54,026 bases of DNA, taken from the NCBI RefSeq assembly GCF_019710745.1, contig NZ_JAHKJW010000038.1, positions 1 through 54,026 of the forward strand, given 5' to 3'. Positions 42,044 to 51,250 of this stretch are shown in pieces; position 1 is the first letter of the stretch; each line of letters opens with the position of its first letter. Below the pieces are notes generated by a model. That model saw only the letters and a list, made by a program, of their open reading frames with translations. It did not search any database and had not been told where the DNA came from. The stretch is from Streptomyces beigongshangae. GTDB lineage: Bacteria > Actinomycetota > Actinomycetes > Streptomycetales > Streptomycetaceae. The position numbers were made by a program, and so were the translations under genes.

Positions 42044-42076
42044 AGAAGATCCGTGCACACCGACCGAGGAGACCGC

Positions 42077-42808
42077 ATGACCCTGCTGCGCGACGAGGAC
42101 CTGGCCACCGCGTTCGACTACGCATCTCGCAGCTACGACACGCTGGTGGCCGCCAACCCCGGCTACCACGCCCACCTCCGCCGTTCGGCACGCCGACTCG
42201 GCCTGCCCCGCGGCGGCGACGGCCTGCGCGTGCTCGACCTCGGTTGCGGCACCGGAGCCTCGACGGCCGCGCTCGCCGCGGTCCTGCCCGGCGCCGAGAT
42301 CACCGCGGTGGACGCCTCCGCCGGCATGCTGGAACGCGCGGCCCGCAAACCGTGGCGGGACGGTGTGACCTTCGTGCAGGCCCCCGCCGAACGCCTGGCG
42401 GAGGCGGGGGTGTGGGGGCCCTTCGACGCGGTGTTCGCCGCCTACCTCTTCCGCAACGTCGCCGACCCCGACGCGGTGCTCTCGGCCGTTCGCGAGGCAC
42501 TGGCACCGGGCGGGCGCCTGGCGGTGCACGAGTACACCCTCAGCGGCCGGGCCGCCCACCGCGCGGTGTGGACGGCGGTGTGCCGGGGCCTGGTCCTGCC
42601 CGTCGCCACCGCCCTCGGCGACGGCACCCTCTACCGCCATCTGTGGCGCAGTGTCGTGGAGTTCGACACGGCGGAGGAGTTCGCCGCCCGCGCCCGCTCC
42701 GCCGGTCTCCGGGACGTACGGGTGCTGCCCCTGCCGGGCTGGCAGACCGGCATCACCCATACGGTCGTCGCCCGTCGTCCCGGCACCGGGGCGGAGGCCG
42801 GCCGATGA
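42077..42808 (+). CDS. crtT: Methyltransferase of the carotenoid cluster
   Basis: Predicted 243-residue SAM-dependent methyltransferase. SAM motif I VLDLGCGTGASTAALAAVLPGAEITAVDASAGML, then FDAVFAAYLFRNVADPDAVLSAVREALAPGGRLAVHEYTLSG, in the UbiE/ubiquinone style. ATG 42077 has GAGGAGA just upstream; an earlier in-frame ATG at 42053 lacks one. In the crtYTU operon its exact substrate is not settled. The stop overlaps crtU (ATGA). Confidence 0.92.
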   Translation: MTLLRDEDLATAFDYASRSYDTLVAANPGYHAHLRRSARRLGLPRGGDGLRVLDLGCGTGASTAALAAVLPGAEITAVDASAGMLERAARKPWRDGVTFVQAPAERLAEAGVWGPFDAVFAAYLFRNVADPDAVLSAVREALAPGGRLAVHEYTLSGRAAHRAVWTAVCRGLVLPVATALGDGTLYRHLWRSVVEFDTAEEFAARARSAGLRDVRVLPLPGWQTGITHTVVARRPGTGAEAGR

Positions 42809-44358
42809 CCGCCCCCCGGCGTGCGGACGGCGCCCGGCGCGGCAGGGACCGGCGCGCCCGCACCCTTCTTCCGGCGCCGGGCGCACCGCGCTCCACCGGC
42901 GACCGCCCCCCGACGGCCGCGGTCGTGGGCGGCGGCATCGCCGGGCTGGCCGCCGCCACGGCCCTGGCCGAACGGGGCGTACGGGTCACACTCCACGAAC
43001 GCGAACCCACCCTCGGCGGACGCCTGGCCGGCTGGCACACGACCCTCTCCGACGGCAGCGCCGTGACCATGAGCCGCGGCTTCCACGCCTTCTTCCGTCA
43101 GTACTACAACCTGCGTGGACTGCTGCGGCGTACCGATCCGGGGCTCGACCGCCTGCGCGCGCTGCCCGACTACCCGCTGCGGCACGGCAGCGGGCTGCAC
43201 GACAGCTTCCGGCACGTCCCGCGCACCCCGCCGTGGAGCGCGCTCGGATTCGTCGCCCTGAGCCCCACCTTCGGGCTGCGGGACCTCATGCGCATGAACC
43301 CGGTCGCCGCACTGCCCCTCCTGGACGTCCGCGTCCCCGGGGTCTACGCGCGGCTCGACGGCGTCAGCGCCCACGACTTCCTGGAGTCGATCCGCTTCCC
43401 CGAGGCCGCGCACCACCTCGCCTTCGAGGTGTTCTCCCGGAGCTTCTTCGCCGACCCCCGCCGGCTGAGCGCGGCGGAGATGGTGCTGATGTTCCACATC
43501 TACTTCCTCGGCTCCTCCGAGGGGCTGCTCTTCGACGTGCCCGACGAGCCCTTCCCCACGGCCCTGTGGGAACCCCTCGCCGCCTACCTGACCGGCCACG
43601 GCGCCGACCTGCGCACCGGCAGCCCCGTCGAGACGGTCGAACCCACCCCGGACGGCGGTTTCCTCGTCGCCGCCGCGGGGGAGGAACGGCGCCACGACAC
43701 GGTCGTCCTCGCCCTGGACGCGACGGGGCTCGGCGCCCTGGTCGCGCGCTCCCCGCGCCTGGGCGACGCCGCGTGGCGCGAGCGGATCTCCCGGCTGCGC
43801 GCCGCGCCGCCGTTCCTCGTCTCGCGCCTGTGGCTGGACCGCCCGGTCGCCGCCGACCGGCCCGGCTTCCTGGGCACCAGCGGTTACGGGTCCCTCGACA
43901 ACGTCAGCGTGCTGGAGCGCTGGGAGGGGGAGGCGGCGCGCTGGGCCGCCCGCACCGGGGGATCGGTCGTGGAACTGCACGCGTACGCCCTGTCCGGCAC
44001 CGCGGTGCCGGACGTGGAGCAGAAGCGCCTGCTGGAGCAGCTGCACCGGGTGTACCCGGAGACGCGTGCGGCGACCGTGGTCGACGAGCGGCACGAATGG
44101 CGCGCCGACTGCCCGCTGTTCCCGGTCGGCGGCTACGCGGACCGGCCGACCGTACGCACCCCCGACCCCGGGCTGGTGGTGGCCGGTGACCTGGTCCGCA
44201 CCGGGCTGCCCGTGGCGCTCATGGAACGCGCGGCCACGAGCGGCTTCCTCGCGGCCAACGCGCTGCTGGAACGCCGGGGGGTCCGGGGCCAGACCCTGTG
44301 GACCGTCCCCGACCGCGGACGCAACGCGGCACTGCGCCGACTCGCACGACTCGGCTGA
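42805..44358 (+). CDS. crtU: Beta-carotene desaturase/methyltransferase (isorenieratene synthase)
   Basis: Predicted 517-residue FAD enzyme that aromatises beta-rings with methyl shift, giving isorenieratene. A basic low-complexity start (residues 1-34) precedes the dinucleotide motif AAVVGGGIAGLAAATALAERGVRVTLHEREPTLGGRLAGW. Further marks: GFHAFFRQYYNLRGLLRR, EVFSRSFFADPRRLSAAEMVLMFHIYFLGSSEGLLFD, and the C-terminal GLVVAGDLVRTGLPVALMERAATSGFLAAN. Last gene of crtY-T-U. Confidence 0.95.
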   Translation: MTAPRRADGARRGRDRRARTLLPAPGAPRSTGDRPPTAAVVGGGIAGLAAATALAERGVRVTLHEREPTLGGRLAGWHTTLSDGSAVTMSRGFHAFFRQYYNLRGLLRRTDPGLDRLRALPDYPLRHGSGLHDSFRHVPRTPPWSALGFVALSPTFGLRDLMRMNPVAALPLLDVRVPGVYARLDGVSAHDFLESIRFPEAAHHLAFEVFSRSFFADPRRLSAAEMVLMFHIYFLGSSEGLLFDVPDEPFPTALWEPLAAYLTGHGADLRTGSPVETVEPTPDGGFLVAAAGEERRHDTVVLALDATGLGALVARSPRLGDAAWRERISRLRAAPPFLVSRLWLDRPVAADRPGFLGTSGYGSLDNVSVLERWEGEAARWAARTGGSVVELHAYALSGTAVPDVEQKRLLEQLHRVYPETRAATVVDERHEWRADCPLFPVGGYADRPTVRTPDPGLVVAGDLVRTGLPVALMERAATSGFLAANALLERRGVRGQTLWTVPDRGRNAALRRLARLG

Positions 44359-44410
44359 CCCCGGACGCGGGCCGGCGCCACGGCCCCGGCCCCGGCTCCG
44401 GCCCGTCGCG

Positions 44411-46189
<1,779 letters not shown>

Positions 46190-46290
46190 GGGATGCTCCG
46201 CAGCTCGCAGTGGAGCCGGGCAGCGGAGAGCGGCCGCCCGGCGGGAACCGGGACGGCGGACGCTGCTTCAGGTGGGGGAAGGCGCCGCCG
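46190..46290 (-). promoter_or_regulatory. Candidate attenuator leader of the ABC-F gene
   Basis: Two hairpins that cannot form together: the ribosome site GCGGAG (46196-46201) pairs with CTCCGC (46223-46228), while CCGGGC (46236-46241) pairs with GCCCGG (46216-46221), whose loop contains the anti-ribosome-site arm. This is the usual layout for stalling-dependent release of translation. Confidence 0.5.
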
Positions 46291-46335
46291 TCAGCGGGCG
46301 GAGCGGACCTTCTGCGACCAGATACCTCGTGCCAT
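46291..46335 (-). CDS. Upstream leader peptide MARGIWSQKVRSAR
   Basis: A 14-codon open frame, MARGIWSQKVRSAR, ending 102 bp before the ABC-F start. A TAGCCT -10-like hexamer lies 7 bases before its ATG and there is no ribosome site, so the transcript probably begins at this ATG (leaderless). A drug-stalled ribosome on this frame would change the folding of the following hairpins. Basic leader peptides with this role precede several ABC-F and erm genes. Too short for statistics; position and structure are the evidence. Confidence 0.55.
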   Translation of the reverse strand: MARGIWSQKVRSAR

Positions 46336-46446
46336 GGCATCGAGGCTAGCAGCGTGGCGGCCGTCCGGGGGCGCGGTCCGTGCCCCTTGTTGCCGGAGCG
46401 CCCGAACGGGTACCCGGCCGACGGACGTACACGAAAGGGCATGGAG

Positions 46447-47241
46447 ATGCAGATCGATCTGACCGGCCGCACGGCCTTGGTCACCGGTTCCACCCAGGGC
46501 ATCGGGGCGGCGATCGCCGCCGGGCTCGCCCGCGCGGGCGCCCGTGTCGCCGTCAACGGGCGCGACGCGGGGCGTGCCGGGGAGAGCGCCGAGCGGCTGG
46601 CCCGGGAGGTGCCCGGGGCGGACGTGGTGCCGGTGGCGGCGGACGTGGCCACCGAGGAAGGGGCGGCACAGGTCGTGGAGGCCCTGCCGCGGGTGGACAT
46701 CCTCGTCAACAACCTCGGGATCTTCGGGTCCGCGGACCCGCTGGAGATCACCGACGACGAATGGCGCCGCTACTTCGAGGTCAACGTCCTCGCCGCCGTG
46801 CGGCTGACCCGCCTTTACCTGCCGGGGATGACGGAGCGGGGATGGGGACGCGTCCAGTACATCGCCAGCGACTCGGCGGTCGTGGTCCCCGCGGAGATGA
46901 TCCACTACGGCATGTCGAAGACCGCCCTGCTCGCGGTGGGCCGGGGATTCGCGAAACAGGCGGCGGGCACCGGCGTCACGGTGAACTCGGTCATCGCGGG
47001 CCCCACCCACACCGGCGGGGTGGAGGACTTCGTGTACGGACTCGTCGACCGCGATCTGCCGTGGGACGAGGCCCAGCGCGTCTTCATGCGGGAGTACCGG
47101 CCGCAGTCCCTGCTGCAGCGGCTGATCGAGCCGGAGGAGATCGCCAACATGGTCGTCTACCTGAGCTCCGGCCAGGCGTCGGCCACCACGGGCGGCGCGC
47201 TGCGCGTCGACGGCGGATACGTCGACTCCATCCTGCCGTGA
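46447..47241 (+). CDS. Short-chain dehydrogenase/reductase (SDR)
   Basis: Predicted 264-residue NAD(P)-dependent oxidoreductase. Cofactor motif TALVTGSTQGIGAAIAAGLARAGARVAVNGRDAGR, NNLG motif ILVNNLGIFGS, catalytic Ser in IASDSAVVVPAEM and Tyr-Lys in IHYGMSK, C-terminal TGGALRVDGGYVDSILP. Arg after the first strand (NGRD) suggests NADPH. ATG 46447 lies 8 bases after GAAAGG; the ATG at 46441 is too close to it. Substrate unknown. Confidence 0.92.
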   Translation: MQIDLTGRTALVTGSTQGIGAAIAAGLARAGARVAVNGRDAGRAGESAERLAREVPGADVVPVAADVATEEGAAQVVEALPRVDILVNNLGIFGSADPLEITDDEWRRYFEVNVLAAVRLTRLYLPGMTERGWGRVQYIASDSAVVVPAEMIHYGMSKTALLAVGRGFAKQAAGTGVTVNSVIAGPTHTGGVEDFVYGLVDRDLPWDEAQRVFMREYRPQSLLQRLIEPEEIANMVVYLSSGQASATTGGALRVDGGYVDSILP

Positions 47242-47322
47242 CACGGCCGGCGGGGGCCGGTCCGTCCTGCTGTGGCACGCTCCGGCGGGGGCCGGGCCGT
47301 CGCACCGGCCGCACGGTCGGCG

Positions 47323-47361
47323 CGGCACCGCGCCCCGCCGGAGGGACGGGGCGCGGTGCCG
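47323..47361. terminator. Bidirectional terminator between SDR and DUF5988-like genes
   Basis: Perfect 15-bp inverted repeat (CGGCACCGCGCCCCG / CGGGGCGCGGTGCCG) with a 9-nt loop in a convergent gap. Confidence 0.85.
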
Positions 47362-47383
47362 GTACGGCCGTGGACCTCCCCGC

Positions 47384-47644
47384 CTACTCGGCGATCTTGG
47401 TACGTCCGACCCACCGGAGGGTCGTCCGCTCGGATTCCTCACTTCCGGAGGGCGTGAGCACCTGCGGGCGGACGAACTCGTAGTGCTCGTATCCGTTGCC
47501 GTGACGGATCTTGATCTTCTCCTCGGAGAAGATCACCTCATCCAGCTCGGTGAGCTCGACTGCCCCGGCCAACTCGATGGGACCGCCGTCCAGTTGTACG
47601 GAGCTCATCGCGGTGGCGGAGGAATCGTGGGCGACTCTACGCAT
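47384..47644 (-). CDS. DUF5988-like small protein
   Basis: Predicted 86-residue protein. The core LDGGPIELAGAVELTELDEVIFSEEKIKIRHGNGYEHYEF and a C-terminal RWVGRTKIAE resemble DUF5988 proteins, which often lie near polyketide and peptide clusters in actinomycetes. ATG 47644 has AGAGGAG with a 4-5 base gap; a later ATG at 47608 has none. Role unknown. It is divergent from the LacI gene; TATAGG on the minus strand near 47712-47717 may be its -10. Confidence 0.78.
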   Translation of the reverse strand: MRRVAHDSSATAMSSVQLDGGPIELAGAVELTELDEVIFSEEKIKIRHGNGYEHYEFVRPQVLTPSGSEESERTTLRWVGRTKIAE

Positions 47645-47781
47645 GGGTCTCCTCTCGTCTCGCGACGATTCTTCTGCCGGGTCCTTCCGGGGGACACCCC
47701 GGAACCGCCCCTATAGAGAAGCTTTTTCGCTCCTTGAGGGGGATCCAGGGGTGCGCGGCCCGCGAGCGACCCGGTGCGCCC

Positions 47782-47803
47782 TAGTTGTATAACGTTCTCT
47801 ACG
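47782..47803 (+). promoter_or_regulatory. Candidate LacI autoregulatory operator
   Basis: AACGTT (47791-47796) in TATAACGTTCTCTA has the central-CG symmetry of LacI-family operators and overlaps a possible TATAAC -10. It lies 36 bp before the regulator start. Confidence 0.45.
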
Positions 47804-47831
47804 TCGAAGAGGACCCCAGGGGACAGCGGGA

Positions 47832-48875
47832 ATGCAGCAGGGATCAGAGCGGAAGAAGCGCGTGACGATCACGGATGTCGCGCGTCACGCGGGTGTGTCC
47901 ACCGCGGCGGTCTCCAAGGTCATGCGCAACGCCTACGGGGTCAGCGCCGCCATGCGGGAGAAGGTACGGGCGGCCATGGCGGAGCTGGACTACCGGCCCC
48001 ACGCCGCGGCACGCGGAATGCGCGGCCGGACCTACACGATCAGCGTCCTGCTGGACAACATCCGCAACACCTTCTTCGCCGACATCCTCGACGGCATCCG
48101 CGACGAGCTGCGGGACAGCGAGTACACCGTGCTGATCGGCGACGCGGGCTTCGGGACCGAGGCGCAGGGCAAGACCGTCCGGGCCATGGTCGACCGCCGG
48201 ATGGACGGCCTCATCCTGATCGCCCCCGGCACCCGGCGCTCCGAGGTGCTGTCCACCGCCCAGTCGACCCCCACGGTCGTCATCGGCCACCACGACACCT
48301 CCGAACTGCACGACTCCGTCGTGGACGCCGACGGGGCGGGAGCCGGTCTGGTCGTGGACCACCTGGTGTCCCTGGGCCACCGCAACATCGCGCTGGTCCC
48401 CTCGCCCGGCACCCGGTCGAGCAAGTGGGCGCGCACGCCGGAGATCGTCCTGGGCAACGGGTACGCCGAGGCGATGGGCCGCAACCGCCTGGCGGAGCAC
48501 ACCCGGATCTGCCGTGCGGCGTACTCCGACGAAGGCGGTCACAAGGCCGGCACGAGCCTGCTGACCGCGCGGGACCGGCCCACCGCGATCATGACGGGTG
48601 CCGACGTGGCGGCGCTCGGTGTCTGGCGGGCGGCTCACGAACTGGGCCTGCGGGTCCCCGGGGACGTCTCCCTCGTGGGCTACAACAACACCGCCGTCGC
48701 GGACCTCGCCACCGTCCAGCTCACCAGCGTCGACCAGGCCGGGCACGACATGGGGGCCACCGCCGCCCGGCTGCTCATCGAACGGGTGGAGGGCCACCGC
48801 GAGCACGCGGTCCTGACGACCATGACGCCCCGGCTCGTCGTCCGGAGCAGCACCTCGGCCCCGTCCGGGGGCTGA
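47832..48875 (+). CDS. LacI-family transcriptional regulator
   Basis: Predicted 347-residue sugar-type repressor. The N-terminal domain KRVTITDVARHAGVSTAAVSKVMRNAYGVSAAMREKVRAAMAELDYRPHAAARGMRG contains the helix-turn-helix and hinge. The periplasmic-binding-protein-like core follows (ISVLLDNIRNTFFADILDGIRDEL, MDGLILIAPGT, VDHLVSLGHRNIALV, GDVSLVGYNNTAVADLATVQLTSVDQAGHDMGATAARLL). No transport or sugar gene is adjacent, so its target and inducer are unknown. Confidence 0.94.
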   Translation: MQQGSERKKRVTITDVARHAGVSTAAVSKVMRNAYGVSAAMREKVRAAMAELDYRPHAAARGMRGRTYTISVLLDNIRNTFFADILDGIRDELRDSEYTVLIGDAGFGTEAQGKTVRAMVDRRMDGLILIAPGTRRSEVLSTAQSTPTVVIGHHDTSELHDSVVDADGAGAGLVVDHLVSLGHRNIALVPSPGTRSSKWARTPEIVLGNGYAEAMGRNRLAEHTRICRAAYSDEGGHKAGTSLLTARDRPTAIMTGADVAALGVWRAAHELGLRVPGDVSLVGYNNTAVADLATVQLTSVDQAGHDMGATAARLLIERVEGHREHAVLTTMTPRLVVRSSTSAPSGG

Positions 48876-48971
48876 ACACCCGGCCCGGGGGCGCGTGGGA
48901 CGCGGGACGCGGGGCACCCGCAGCCAGGACGGTCGCGGAGACCGGCAGCGCACGACGTACGGATGGAGCGT

Positions 48972-48996
48972 GGCCGGTGGGGGAGCCCCACCGGCC
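48972..48996 (+). terminator. Terminator of the LacI gene
   Basis: Perfect 11-bp stem (GGCCGGTGGGG / CCCCACCGGCC) with a 3-nt loop, 27 bases before the next gene's start; it could instead act in that gene's leader. Confidence 0.65.
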
Positions 48997-49022
48997 TGTG
49001 GTACCGGAGGAGTTGATTTCGC

Positions 49023-49379
49023 GTGACGGAGAACGTCTGGGGCTACAGGGTGACGGCGGGCCGTCCGGAGGGCGTCGACCTCACGGGGTACAAGGTCGAG
49101 GCCACCGACGGCAGCATCGGCAAGGTCGACAAGCACTCCGACGAGGTCGACGACGCCTACCTGGTGGTGGACACCGGTGCGTGGATCTTCGGCAGGGAGG
49201 TCCTGCTCCCGGCGAGCACGGTCCTCACCGTCGACACGCAGGAGCGGCGGATCATCGTCGACCGCACCAGGCAGCAGATCAAGGACGCGCCCGAGTTCGA
49301 CCGGGACAAGCACCTGGGCGACCGGGGCCACCGCGAGGAACTGGGCACCTACTACGGCACCGGCGGTCCGCACGTCTGA
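49023..49379 (+). CDS. PRC-barrel domain protein
   Basis: Predicted 118-residue soluble protein. The PRC-barrel occupies residues 18-85: GVDLTGYKVEATDGSIGKVDKHSDEVDDAYLVVDTGAWIFGREVLLPASTVLTVDTQERRIIVDRTRQQIKDAPEF. A Tyr/Gly/His C-terminus follows. GTG 49023 has GGAGG upstream at a long distance. Such proteins in Streptomyces are abundant stress-related proteins of unknown activity. Confidence 0.9.
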   Translation: MTENVWGYRVTAGRPEGVDLTGYKVEATDGSIGKVDKHSDEVDDAYLVVDTGAWIFGREVLLPASTVLTVDTQERRIIVDRTRQQIKDAPEFDRDKHLGDRGHREELGTYYGTGGPHV

Positions 49380-49410
49380 GCCGCCGTCCCGGGACCGCGT
49401 CCGGGCACCC

Positions 49411-49450
49411 CGTCGGCCCCGGCACTCCCCGCGGAGTTCCGGGGCCGACG
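49411..49450 (+). terminator. Terminator of the PRC-barrel gene
   Basis: 12-bp perfect outer stem (CGTCGGCCCCGG / CCGGGGCCGACG) extended by an inner ACTCC/GGAGT stem, 32 bp after the stop. Confidence 0.85.
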
Positions 49451-49503
49451 CACGGGCCGGTGGCGGGGCGGGCTCCGGCCGCTCCGGCGCGTACGGCACT
49501 GAG

Positions 49504-49623
49504 ATGATCGTCCATGTCCTGCGCGCGGTCCCGCGCGCCCTGCGTGTCCAGCGGAACCCGGAAGGAACCGACGAGATCATGCACGTCATCGTGGCCCGCG
49601 CCCTGACGGAGGCACCGGGATGA
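49504..49623 (+). CDS. Possible 39-residue peptide coupled to the next gene
   Basis: Open frame MIVHVLRAVPRALRVQRNPEGTDEIMHVIVARALTEAPG whose TGA overlaps the following ATG (ATGA). No good ribosome site and no family I know. It may be a real coupling peptide or chance; the junction is the only support. Confidence 0.25.
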   Translation: MIVHVLRAVPRALRVQRNPEGTDEIMHVIVARALTEAPG

Positions 49624-50666
49624 CCGGCGGCGAAGCCCCCGTCCTGCTGCACACCACCGGCCGGGCCGCCCACATCACCCTCAACCGCCCGAAGGCCATC
49701 AACGCCCTCAACCACACCATGGTGCGGCGCATCGACGAGGCGCTGACCGCGTGGGAGCACGATCCGGCCGTCGAGACGGTCGTCCTCACCGGCGCGGGGG
49801 AGCGCGGTCTGTGCGCGGGCGGCGACATCCGCGTCGTGCACGACGACGCCCGCGACGGCGGCGGCGCCGCCTCGGCCGCGTTCTGGCGCGACGAGTACCA
49901 CCTCAACGCCCGTATCGCGCGCTACCCCAAGCCCTACGTCGCCGTGATGGACGGCATCGTCATGGGCGGCGGGGTCGGTCTCTCCGCGCACGGCGGCGTC
50001 CGGGTCGTCACCGAACGGTCGCGGATCGCCATGCCCGAGACCGGCATCGGCTTCGTGCCGGACGTCGGCGGCACCCACCTGCTCGCTCTCGCCCCCGGTG
50101 AACTGGGCACCTGCCTCGCCCTGACGGGCGCGCAGATCGGTGCCGGGGACGCGTTGCTGTGCGGGCTCGCCGACCACTGCGTACCGTCCGCGTCGCTCCC
50201 GCGCTTCGTCGCCGACCTCGCGGACCTGCCCGTACGGGAGGCACTGGACCGGCACACGCAGCCCACGCCGGCCGGGGAGCTCGCCGGGCGGCGGGAGTGG
50301 ATCGACCCCTGCTTCGCCGCCGACTCCGTGGAGGAGATCGTCCGGCGGCTGTTCGCCCACGGGGACCCGGCCGCGAAGGAGACCGCGGAGACCCTGCTGG
50401 CCAAGTCGCCCACCGCGCTGAAGGTCACCCTGGCGGCCGTGCGCCGCGCCCGGCGGCTGGGTTCGCTGGAGCGGGTGCTGGAGCAGGAGTACCGGGTCTC
50501 CTGCCGCGCACTGGCCACGCCCGACCTGGTCGAGGGCATCCGCGCCCAGGTCGTCGACAAGGACCGCAGTCCGCGCTGGTCCCCCGCCACGCTCGCCGAG
50601 GTCACCGACGCGGAGGTGGAGCGTTTCTTCGAGCCGCTCGGCGCGCGGGAACTCGGGCTCGTCTGA
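49620..50666 (+). CDS. Enoyl-CoA hydratase/isomerase family, 3-hydroxyisobutyryl-CoA hydrolase-like
   Basis: Predicted 348-residue crotonase-fold enzyme of the HIBCH branch, which acts in valine breakdown. It starts GRAAHITLNRPKAINALNHTMVRRIDEAL, has the oxyanion-hole sequence GLCAGGDIRVVHDDAR and KPYVAVMDGIVMGGGVGLSAHGGVRVVTERSRIAMPETGIGFVPDVGGTHLLA, with the catalytic Glu/Asp in PETGIGFVPDVG. The C-terminal helical part (SPTALKVTLAAVRRARRLGSLERVLEQEYRVSCRAL) is HIBCH-like. Overlaps the preceding small frame by ATGA. Confidence 0.92.
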   Translation: MTGGEAPVLLHTTGRAAHITLNRPKAINALNHTMVRRIDEALTAWEHDPAVETVVLTGAGERGLCAGGDIRVVHDDARDGGGAASAAFWRDEYHLNARIARYPKPYVAVMDGIVMGGGVGLSAHGGVRVVTERSRIAMPETGIGFVPDVGGTHLLALAPGELGTCLALTGAQIGAGDALLCGLADHCVPSASLPRFVADLADLPVREALDRHTQPTPAGELAGRREWIDPCFAADSVEEIVRRLFAHGDPAAKETAETLLAKSPTALKVTLAAVRRARRLGSLERVLEQEYRVSCRALATPDLVEGIRAQVVDKDRSPRWSPATLAEVTDAEVERFFEPLGARELGLV

Positions 50667-50719
50667 GGCGGCGCGACAGCACCGGGCCGGTGCGCCCCGT
50701 TCCGGCGGGCGCCCCGGCC

Positions 50720-50795
50720 CGGTACGGACGGGCGGCGACGGCCCGGTAAGGGTGGCGACGGTCCGGTAAGGGTGGCGACGGTCCGGTACGGGCGG
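50720..50795. repeat. Twenty-base tandem repeat between convergent genes
   Basis: Two near-exact copies of GGTCCGGTAAGGGTGGCGAC (50741-50780), a third partial copy after and a degenerate one before. No hairpin; no known role. Confidence 0.7.
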
Positions 50796-50821
50796 GCGGC
50801 GGCGCCGGGGGCCGTGTCCGG

Positions 50822-50998
50822 CTACGCCCCCGCCGGGCCGTCCTCCGCCCGGTCGGCCCACACCCGCGCCGCCAGCTCGTCCGCGTCCTTCTGCGATGTA
50901 CCGGCCTTCACCAGGATGATCCCGCGTGACCCGTCCGGGAACGTCACTTTCCGCATCGCTGTGCCCAGCGGGCCCCCCGGCGTCGGTTCCTCCGGCAT
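50822..50998 (-). CDS. Small hypothetical protein
   Basis: Predicted 58-residue protein MPEEPTPGGPLGTAMRKVTF continuing through PDGSRGIILVKAGTSQKDADELAARVW. The ATG has AAAGGAG 5 bases upstream, the best ribosome site of this area, so it is surely translated. It looks like a small beta-hairpin plus helix. I do not know the family. Confidence 0.7.
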   Translation of the reverse strand: MPEEPTPGGPLGTAMRKVTFPDGSRGIILVKAGTSQKDADELAARVWADRAEDGPAGA

Positions 50999-51121
50999 GG
51001 TGACTCCTTTCGGTGGCGAGATCCCCAGGCTAACGAGATCCCCGGACCGGCGGGGACACCCCGGCGAGTGGGGTCCCGGCGCGTTCGAGGCGGTCCGCCG
51101 CGATCGGGGTGGCCTCACCAC

Positions 51122-51147
51122 CGGTGTTGGCGCGGTCGTCAACACCG
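51122..51147. other. Inverted repeat in a gene-free gap
   Basis: CGGTGTTG / CAACACCG with a 10-nt loop, between the small hypothetical gene and the esterase gene. Possible terminator of the esterase gene (minus strand) or operator. Confidence 0.35.
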
Positions 51148-51250
51148 CCGGGGTACGCCCTGGTGAGTCCGCGGTCGTCATGGTCCTCCCGGCCGCAGAC
51201 GAGCTCGTAGCCGGACCGGGCGATTCGCCCACCGGGGGGCACCGTGCGGA

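Noticed and set aside
47844..50861. 1005-codon minus-strand frame over the LacI, PRC and crotonase genes
   Set aside because: Antisense shadow caused by high GC; three well-recognised plus-strand genes cover the same DNA.
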